12,903 nt of DNA from Actinomycetota bacterium (lineage in GTDB: Bacteria > Actinomycetota > Acidimicrobiia > Acidimicrobiales > Poriferisodaliceae). Made by a program: the position numbers and the translations under genes. Each line of letters begins with the position of its first letter. Within the stretch, counting starts at the first letter, position 1. The stretch is from contig PCCJ01000051.1 in assembly GCA_002731665.1 (NCBI GenBank), positions 1-12,903 of the forward strand, written 5' to 3'. The notes beneath the pieces are model-generated. The model was not told the DNA's origin. It searched no databases and worked only from the letters and a program-made list of their open reading frames with translations. Positions 9,601 through 12,903 of this stretch are shown piece by piece.

Positions 9601-12088
9601 ATACGACAGCAACGGCTACCTCCTCATCCCTGCCGCCGCTACCTGCAACGGCGCTGCTGGTTCTTTCAGTGGCAGCATACCAAACTCCAATGACGAAAAC
9701 TTCTCCGGTGAAGGGGCTTATAAGATCTGTGTGGAACTATCTGACAATGCAGGTAACTACACCTACGCGGAGACCAGCACCATCACACTTGATACCACTG
9801 CGCCCACGGTGCCCGTTGTAAACAATCCACCTCAGTATATCAATGCTGATAACGTAGCTCTAACCTACAGTCCAGGCAGTGACACCTATCTTCGCCGTCA
9901 CCATGTTAAGCTTTGTACCACATCTGGCTGCGGCACTTGTCTTTCCGAAGAAAATGAGACCGATAACGATGGTAACGCCACCTATACCGCCAGTCTTACC
10001 TCAAACACGCCGTATTATGTTTGCATGCGGGCTCAGGACGAAGCGCGCAATAACAGCGCCTGGCAAGCATCATCTGGTACTGTGACCAAGGATGTGACAG
10101 CTCCAACCGTCGTGATTACTTCCGCTCAGGATCCAGGCCCAACCGGTGAAGGCACCATCAACCTTACCGCGCAGTTCTCAGAGACCGTAACAGGATTTAC
10201 TCAAGGAGATATCAGTGCAGGCAATGGTAGCGTTGCCAACTTCTTTGCTGTGGATGGTGACACCTACACCTTCGACATCACCCCTTCAACCGGTGGTTCC
10301 GTAACAGTGAATATCGCAGGTTCCGCGGCACAGGATGTGGCGGGGAACAATAATAGCAGCGCCTCTCAATGGAGCATTAACTACGTGGATGGCCAGGACC
10401 CGGCCACTAACCTCACGGTATCGACAAACGTGAATCAACTAGACCTTGGTTGGGATAGCCCCGGTGGTGAGTCTGGTTACTTGGTGGCAAGAAGCAATTC
10501 GGCAGTAACATTCACTCCCGTAGATGGCAATGCTTGTAATAGTTATGCCGGAACTCAAGGGGCTCACCAAGTCTTTTGCGTCACTGACGGCAATACCTAC
10601 AACGACGAGAATATTGGCGCAGACACCTTCTACTACGGTGTTTTTGCCTTCGACAGCGGTAACATCTATTCCACAAAACTAAGCGGCAGCGGCTCGCCAA
10701 CTTTTGGAATCACAAACGGTAATTTTGAAACAGGAAATACCGATGGATGGACCATGAGTGGTACAGGAAACTGGTCCACTCAAGGATCTGTGGTGGATGC
10801 AGGGAGCTATTCAGCAGAGTCCAACGAGATCACTGACAATCAATCTTCTTGTATGGAACAATCATTGGATCTAACCAGTTCTGGCAGTGATAGTGCCGTT
10901 TCCTTTCGCTGGAAGGTGGGGTCAGAGTCCGGCTATGATTTTTCAGTGTTCTACATCAACGGTGCCGCTCAGAATTCACGATCCGGGAATCTTGGCTGGG
11001 AAACGAAGAACTACCCTCTCACAAAGGGGGCAAGCTATACCCTGAAGTGGTGTTTTGAAAAGGACAACAGTGTGTCTGACAATTGTGACTGTATGTACCT
11101 AGATGAGGTATCCTTAGCAGCCTCAATATTAGTGGCGCCAAGTGGCCTCACCCTCTCATCCATAGATGAGGGGGTGAATGTGAGCTTTGGTGGTAATAAT
11201 GCAGCCTCGGGTTACCTTGTTGCTCGTAGTACCGCTCCGGTCACCTTCAGACCGGAAGATGGATCGAGCTATTCGACAGGTTCCCAAGGTGCGGACGAGA
11301 TTATTCACGTGGCGGCAGGCACATCTTTCAACGACACCGGCCTCACCAACGGCACCACCTACTATTACACCGCCTGGTCCTACGATGGTTCCAACAACTA
11401 TTCTGGGGGCACTTCGGGCTCCGGTGTCGCCATGGTGGCTAACGTAACCAACCTAGCAGCGAGCACGGCAGACGGTCAAATAGATTTGACTTGGTCTTTG
11501 ACAGCAGGCTCCGCAGCAGGTTATCTCATCGTACGCGAGTCGGGATCTGCGCCTAGCTTCGCCCCCGACAATGGCACAAGCTATAGTACTGGCTCAGAGA
11601 CTGGAGGTGAAATAGTTTATGTGGGTGGTGCCACTAGCTACTCCGATACTGGGCTAAGCAATGGCGTCACCTACCATTACAAAGCTTGGGCTCGGAGTTC
11701 AGCCTTCGACTATTCCTTGGTTGCGGACTCCACGAGCGGCCAGCCGGTCTCTTGTCCAGGGGTCGTGTATGCTGGCGGTTGTTGGATCACCACTCCCGGA
11801 AACAATTCCTGCGCCAATGCTTGTGCAGCGATAGGCCAATCCTACGATTTTAACGTCTTTAATAGCTTCGTAGGCTCTCCCGGTAATTCCACAAACTGTA
11901 AAAATGCCATCAATACCCTGGGCTTCTATACCGGGAGCTGGTCAGGAAGTGGTGGTAGTTCGAGTAGCAGCTCCGATGTGGGTTGTGCTTGGAGCGGTAG
12001 CTCCGTCAGAGGCCAGGGTGGAAGTGGTACCTCGGGCACCTATTCCGGTTTTGGTAGTAGTTATACCCAGATTTGTCCCTGCAATTAA
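2243..12088 (+). CDS. giant modular Ig-like repeat surface lipoprotein (3281 aa)
   Basis: One uninterrupted frame. Residues 1-21 form a lipoprotein signal (R2, K4, hydrophobic 5-19) ending in LFGC, with C21 as the lipidated residue; Phe at -2 is less usual. E22 at +2 favours the outer membrane. Modules in order: Cys-containing FN3/Ig-like units (about 44-470); two related 100-residue Cys-containing units (474-673); an Ig-like unit of Big_12 type (674-770); a third Cys-containing unit (771-867); sixteen Big_12-type units of 97 residues (868-2419); two different Ig-like units (2420-2622); one more Big_12-type unit (2623-about 2720); an FN3-like module (2722-2822); a jelly-roll-like module (2823-2961); two FN3-like modules (about 2965-3169); and an 8-Cys terminal domain (3171-3281). 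I see no RTX nonapeptides, LPXTG signal, autotransporter barrel or catalytic domain. The inferred role is a rigid surface adhesin or contact rod with its binding function near the C-terminus. It is divergent from the SLT-like lipoprotein gene and convergent with the broken rhomboid. Confidence 0.92.
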   Translation: MRLKFLQFVIFVILGMALFGCETELKVKTVGVICGSGEGEMDCPDLDKGSAGGFGLRILTEALITNADESLIRWEEEPGAISYTVGLYSDSSCSIEVVSFRQAEAEKNIGILRDDQYYSCVWAHFPDREPVPADNNGVSIRVDRIAPVIDNSEAVSADITIGESLGLRVTDDTTMSFLWRQLEGPSQLTLDPVDAAETIITGTTVGLYQVELLVTDAAGNITVFAHEFNLHMTEEEKEASILPKKVLAESTPVMTLTDFSINSIVNGNQISNSSPTITWSASQGATSYDLLVCTNASCTTPIQSYLGSTGLSVPVTDLPEGSYYLCLTAYEGDFFSLAAPEVQFIVDTTPASVDSVYSTTANGTYKAGDIVDIIISFDSSVLVTGSPTLRLNTARFAGYASGSATSNLVFNYAIQAGDNTADLNYDSVTALVLGGGTIEDEAGNASIITLPVLSAAGSLGVAQDIVVDTTAPTSTLAGEPMGTNNISNLSVNVSGTEVTHYRYKVGVDATTNCALATGYSGEISVSTQITDGISAFGDGGIELCVIGRDSAGNWQAESAATRASWVRDSNVPTASLSGQPSSTSNVTTLSATVAGSTVTHYKYKLGLTTSTDCAATIGYSNETTIGTPISDNISSLADGSLTLCLLGRNSIGTWQSEASASTYSWTKDTLRPSVAISAAQDPGPTNASSLNLTVNFSKDVSGFDLTDVVVIGGAKSSLSGSGASYTVTITPLSAGLITADIASNLATDAAGNTNTSASQWSIVHDNTAPTATISGEPVDPSNTANLDVTVGGADVESYQYALVASSTTCAAANYNGSWIGVSTKITDAIASSEEKRLCVLGRDLAGNGESPASASEITWTNDAGRPTVTLSSIQDGAPTNADTLNLTAEFSEDVTGFSISDLVVINGTATNFNSVDGNTYTFDVISPSATVKVDIAANVVQDASNNDNEAASQWSIVYDNISPTANISSTQDPGPTNAQTINLTVQFSEPVLDFTVGDIVVVNGVAGNFSATDSDTYTFDITSPSGTVTANIAGSVAQDMAGNDNSAASQWSIDFDGTFPSVVITASQDPGPTNAETINLTAQFSKVVTGFVVSDIVVANGTIANFNPVDGDTYTFDITSPSGTVTADIAGSVAQDASTNPNTQALQWNIVYDTTPPTVTLSASQDPGPTNIETINLTAQFSEDVTGFTVGDITVANGVAGNFNAVDADTYTFDITASSGTVTADVNSSVTTDIARNSNLASSQWSIVYDGTQPSVVLTADKDPGPTNADTLTLTAQFSEPVTGFTSGDIVVTGGNLGNFNTIDGDTYTFEIVSPSGTVTANIGAGIAQDSSLNDNTAATQWSIVHDTTPPTVAITAAQDPGPTNDTRMNLTVEFSEDVNGFTLSDVDVANGVAENFNAVDANTYTFDIISPSGTVTADIAESVVQDAAGNSNSVASQWSVVFDSNRPTVNITALQDPGPTNASIINLTAEFSEDVIGFDMADISVANGVPANFNVIDGNTYTFDISSPTGTVTADIADAIVQDAAGNGNNSASQWSIVFDSSAPSVVLSSAQDAGPTNATTINMTAEFSEDVTGFAVGDLSVSGGTVINFSVVDGKTYTFDIVSLSGTVTADISGAAAQDSSGNDNTAASQWSIVFDDDQPTVSISATQDPGPTNATTINLTAQFSEAVSGFSLDDIVVANGVGSNFVAVAADTYTFDITSPSGTLTVDVLGSAAQDVAGNSNTAASQWSIDYDGAEPTVTITSSQDPGPTNSSIISLTAQFSEPVLGFGQEDIAVVNGSVANFLAVDGGTYTFDITSPSGSVTAQIAGGAVQDSAGNSNAEADQWTINYDATQPSVIISASQDPGPTSFTTLNLTAEFSESVTGFTQSDIVVVGGTLANFVAVDGDTYTFDLTSPSGTVTANIAGSLAQDASGNQNTAASQWSIVFDDSNPTVVISAAQDPGPTNSTTINLTAQFSKAVTGFVASDISVGNGTLTNFTAVDSDTYTFDITSPSGTVTANIAANVAQDAALNGNDPASQWSIAYDNTTPTVTISASQDPGPTNVSTISLTAQFSEAVTGFTGSDISVAGGNLANFSALDGDTYTFDITSPSGTVTANIVGGVALDGAGNGNTAASQWSILHDNTEPAVTITATQDPGPINSGPINLTAQFSEAVTGFTVGDISATNGSVSNFVAVDGDTYTFDITSPSETVTADINGSVAKDAAGNNNTAASQWSIVFDNTRPTVTITANQDPGPTNDSTINMTAQFSENVTGFLSGDITVSNGIVSNFAAVDGDTYTFDITPSTGTVTADIAGSVAQDAAGNVNSAASQWSITYDGTAPAVVITASQDPGPTNATTLNLTAQFSEPVLGFGSSDITVANGNISNFVAVDGDTYTFDITSPTATVTADIGASYAQDSAGNGNMAATQWSILFDNSPPVFSSLALINDSDHDFINIDEATNSTPLAGTLVASGYDSNGYLLIPAAATCNGAAGSFSGSIPNSNDENFSGEGAYKICVELSDNAGNYTYAETSTITLDTTAPTVPVVNNPPQYINADNVALTYSPGSDTYLRRHHVKLCTTSGCGTCLSEENETDNDGNATYTASLTSNTPYYVCMRAQDEARNNSAWQASSGTVTKDVTAPTVVITSAQDPGPTGEGTINLTAQFSETVTGFTQGDISAGNGSVANFFAVDGDTYTFDITPSTGGSVTVNIAGSAAQDVAGNNNSSASQWSINYVDGQDPATNLTVSTNVNQLDLGWDSPGGESGYLVARSNSAVTFTPVDGNACNSYAGTQGAHQVFCVTDGNTYNDENIGADTFYYGVFAFDSGNIYSTKLSGSGSPTFGITNGNFETGNTDGWTMSGTGNWSTQGSVVDAGSYSAESNEITDNQSSCMEQSLDLTSSGSDSAVSFRWKVGSESGYDFSVFYINGAAQNSRSGNLGWETKNYPLTKGASYTLKWCFEKDNSVSDNCDCMYLDEVSLAASILVAPSGLTLSSIDEGVNVSFGGNNAASGYLVARSTAPVTFRPEDGSSYSTGSQGADEIIHVAAGTSFNDTGLTNGTTYYYTAWSYDGSNNYSGGTSGSGVAMVANVTNLAASTADGQIDLTWSLTAGSAAGYLIVRESGSAPSFAPDNGTSYSTGSETGGEIVYVGGATSYSDTGLSNGVTYHYKAWARSSAFDYSLVADSTSGQPVSCPGVVYAGGCWITTPGNNSCANACAAIGQSYDFNVFNSFVGSPGNSTNCKNAINTLGFYTGSWSGSGGSSSSSSDVGCAWSGSSVRGQGGSGTSGTYSGFGSSYTQICPCN
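3662..4261 (+). repeat. two 100-residue Cys-containing modules (residues 474-673)
   Basis: Two related units start with LAGEP and LSGQP exactly 300 bases apart. Both carry VTHYRYK/VTHYKYK, a cysteine near NCA/DCA, a second in ELCVIGRD/TLCLLGRN, and end in ASW/YSW plus the PT-type joint. A third member, shortened to 97 residues, follows one Big_12-type unit later (4553-4843). Each unit probably holds one internal disulfide. Confidence 0.75.
4262..4552 (+). repeat. first Big_12-type unit, separated from the main array
   Basis: Residues 674-770 start with QDPGPTN and end with NTNTSASQWSI plus the D...PT joint, like the main array. The centre differs: there is no TYTFDI, and SYTVTITPLS stands in its place. 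It is 97 residues long and followed by a Cys-containing 97-residue module, so it stays in phase with the array beyond. Confidence 0.8.
4553..4843 (+). repeat. third Cys-containing module, interposed between Big_12-type units
   Basis: Residues 771-867 begin ISGEP and carry SYQYAL, TTCAA, KRLCVLGRD and ITW, so they belong with the pair at 474-673. Here the unit is exactly 97 residues, the length of the Big_12-type units on both sides. Confidence 0.75.
4844..9499 (+). repeat. sixteen tandem 291-bp units encoding 97-residue Ig-like domains
   Basis: The QDPGPTN anchor Asp recurs at residues 875, 972, 1069, 1166, 1263, 1360, 1457, 1554, 1651, 1748, 1845, 1942, 2039, 2136, 2233 and 2330. Every interval is 97 codons. 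Each unit carries NLTAQFSE, V.GF...DI.V.NG, NF..VDGDTYTFDI.SPSGTVTADI, a VAQDAAGN-type turn and ASQWSI with one Trp, then a D...PTV joint. Protein conservation is high while many third positions differ, so this is an old array under selection rather than a fresh amplification. Variants include DGAPTN in the first unit, DAGPTN in the eighth, DPGPTS in the eleventh and DPGPIN in the fourteenth. No cysteine occurs in this stretch. Confidence 0.95.
9500..10108 (+). other. two Cys-containing Ig-like modules interrupting the array
   Basis: Residues 2420-2622 break the 97-residue register, spanning 203 residues. The first module (FSSLALINDSDHDF... to TLDTTAPT) has ATCNG and YKICVELSDNAGN. The second (VPVVNNPPQYINAD... 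to TKDVTAPT) has KLCTTSGCGTC and YYVCMRAQDEARN. They resemble the Cys-containing units at the N-terminal side, placing disulfide modules at both ends of the Cys-free stalk. Confidence 0.6.
10109..10402 (+). repeat. last Big_12-type unit, C-terminal outlier
   Basis: Residues 2623-2720 restore the motif (QDPGPTG, NLTAQFSE, DGDTYTFDI, AQDVAGN, ASQWSI). An extra residue is present in DITPSTGGSVTVNI, so this unit is not exactly 97 residues. It lies 300 codons after the last array unit. Confidence 0.8.
10403..11752 (+). other. FN3-like, jelly-roll-like and FN3-like modules of the tail
   Basis: Residues about 2722-2822, 2965-3064 and 3065-3169 are three related FN3-like modules sharing GYLVARS/GYLIVRE, a TF.P.DG/SFAPDNG segment, TY.D/SFNDTGL/SYSDTGL and a YYY.A or YHYKAW strand. 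Between the first two, residues 2823-2961 look like a carbohydrate-binding or MAM-like beta jelly roll: NGNFETGNTDGW, W.STQG, SSCMEQSLDL, VSFRWKVGSESGYDF, LKWCFEKD and CMYLDEVSL. That fold assignment is inferred from the pattern of aromatic and Asp positions. Confidence 0.5.
11753..12088 (+). other. C-terminal 8-Cys Ser/Gly-rich domain (residues 3171-3281)
   Basis: This stretch has eight cysteines (CPG, GGCW, NSC, NAC, TNC, VGCAW, QICPC), consistent with four disulfides. The Ser/Gly-rich loop GSGGSSSSSSD sits between the fifth and sixth. The chain ends two codons after the last Cys pair, in CPCN. I cannot name the family. Its terminal position on a long stalk makes it the natural candidate for a binding tip. 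Confidence 0.6.
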
Positions 12089-12216
12089 CCCATAGGGTTC
12101 TGTAGCAGAGGCTATTAGGTGATTTGTTGTGGTTGAATTGCTCTTCTGCTTATTACTGTCATTTAGGGGTTGAAATTCTTATCGTGATTTGGCGAACTTT
12201 AGATGTTCTGTCTTTT
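12089..12216. other. convergent gap between the giant gene and the rhomboid remnant
   Basis: AACCC ATA GGGTT overlaps the stop codon of the giant gene but is not followed by T. A 4-bp GAAC/GTTC stem at 12194-12208 precedes a T-rich stretch (12211-12227) on the plus strand and is the only terminator-like element. It is too weak to call firmly. Confidence 0.3.
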
Positions 12217-12772
12217 TTATTTTCTTTTACCAAGTTGGTGTTGGCTTTTAAAAACTTGTGTTACTACTAGGCCTGCGATGAAACCGAAGATATGACCCGC
12301 CCAAGAAACGCCGGCCGATTTTAGCACTAATAGATTAAAAAGTTGGAAACCGAACCAAAAACCGATGTAAGTGAAGCAGCTCAATGGCAAAACGATGAAG
12401 ATGAATAATCTCAGTACAAACTTTGCTTTTGGGAACAGCAAGAGATAGGCAGCCATAATACCGGCTACAGAGCAGCTTGCACCTACATGAGGAATGTTTT
12501 GAGGGCCAGCTATACCCGAGGCCAAAAAGCCGATAGATCCGCTCACTGTGTAAACTGCTAAAAGCCAAGCCTTTCCCATCACATCTTCAACATTATCGCC
12601 TAAGATCCATAGGAAATAAAGATTACCCAGAAGGTGTGCCCAACCGCCATGAAGGAATGATGAATAAATGGCGAAGGAAAATAGACTATTTTTCCCAGGA
12701 ATATAAGCCCAGAGATTGAGAAAGTGGTTTAGGTCTGTCTGGATCGATAATAGAAGCCTGTAGGGGAATCAA
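12217..12772 (-). pseudogene. rhomboid-family intramembrane serine protease, 5' end broken
   Basis: The frame is open from 12768 to a TAA at 12217 (183 residues) and is plainly rhomboid. It has SFLHGGWAHLLGN (12622-12660) with the His and Asn of the oxyanion region, then LGDNVEDVMGK, and GASC with candidate catalytic Ser at 12475-12477. PKAK and SWAGH follow, with candidate catalytic His at 12292-12294 in the last helix. The residue after Ser is Cys instead of the usual Gly. The frame has no ATG, GTG or TTG before GTG at 12582, which would delete the HGGW region, and is closed by TGA at 12769-12771. In the next frame, TTG at 12770-12772 reads (M)IPLQ, like the canonical rhomboid start MIPLR. 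A few codons later the main frame resumes near the end of helix 1 (LLLSIQTDLNHF). This suggests an internal deletion of most of helix 1 plus a frameshift; a sequencing error is the alternative. Confidence 0.75.
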
Positions 12773-12903
12773 TCGCGGATGTTTACGCCATTACTGGTCT
12801 TTTAGGTGACTCATCCCCTTAAAATTGACATGCTTTACAGGTCGAGCAAGACCTTTGACGGCTAAAACACGGCAAATACCCTGAAGGCAGGCTTACATAG
12901 TAG
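12773..12903. other. right-edge non-coding sequence
   Basis: No open frame of note on either strand. An AGGTC/GACCT inverted repeat (12839-12854, 6-base loop) is present, with no T-run on either side. I see no convincing promoter for the rhomboid remnant. Confidence 0.4.

Noticed and set aside
2243..12088. RTX/type I secretion, LPXTG-anchored or autotransporter protein
   Set aside because: No GGxGxDxxx nonapeptides, no sorting signal and no C-terminal barrel pattern. The N-terminal lipobox gives a simpler anchor.
12086..12099. AACCC-ATA-GGGTT hairpin as terminator of the giant gene
   Set aside because: Five-bp stem with a 3-base loop overlapping the stop codon and no following T-run.
12217..12582. 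A 121-residue rhomboid starting from GTG at 12582 as an intact gene
   Set aside because: Rhomboid homology, including HGGWAHLLGN and the LGDNVED segment, continues in frame upstream of that codon, so it is not the ancestral start.

Overview
This window holds two probable outer-membrane lipoproteins transcribed away from each other, followed by a wrecked rhomboid-protease gene that faces the larger of the two. Both lipoproteins have type II signal peptides with a lipobox cysteine and no Asp at position +2, which points to a Gram-negative envelope. The base composition is moderate. Long lipoproteins built from Ig-like modules with scattered disulfides are common in Bdellovibrionota/Oligoflexia and other former Deltaproteobacteria, so I lean that way. 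No marker gene is present, and this placement is a low-confidence inference.

Layout. Positions 1-357 hold no convincing gene, only an open frame entering from the left edge (2-211, +). Positions 358-1263 (-) encode a 301-residue lipoprotein. Its central domain has a lysozyme/lytic-transglycosylase-like signature (E84-S-S, then G-L-T-Q, then N-M-R-C), and its C-terminus carries two nearly identical Cys-bounded DPDGDGWGWDG loops. Positions 1264-2242 are a long divergent intergenic region with several small dyads and repeated TCGCAA motifs but no recognised RNA or protein gene.

Positions 2243-12088 (+) are one uninterrupted 3281-codon gene for a giant modular lipoprotein. It has a Cys-containing head of FN3/Ig-like modules, a stalk of 97-residue Ig-like units, and a tail of mixed Ig/FN3-like modules with a jelly-roll-like domain and an 8-cysteine Ser/Gly-rich terminal domain. 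The stalk units most resemble the bacterial Ig-like family I know as Big_12 (QDPGPTN...TYTFDI...AQDAAGN...ASQWSI). Sixteen of them run consecutively at exactly 291 bp each without a single indel, and the whole stretch lacks cysteine. The most economical reading is a cell-surface-anchored, rod-like adhesin or contact protein; that function is inferred.

Positions 12217-12772 (-) converge on the giant gene and encode a rhomboid with its serine and histidine motifs still readable. Its 5' end is broken: a plausible MIPL start lies in a different frame and most of the first membrane helix is missing. The rest of the right edge is empty. I see no mobile element, CRISPR array, tRNA or rRNA. The strongest candidate for something new is the giant lipoprotein, with its rigidly phased stalk and unrecognised terminal domain.
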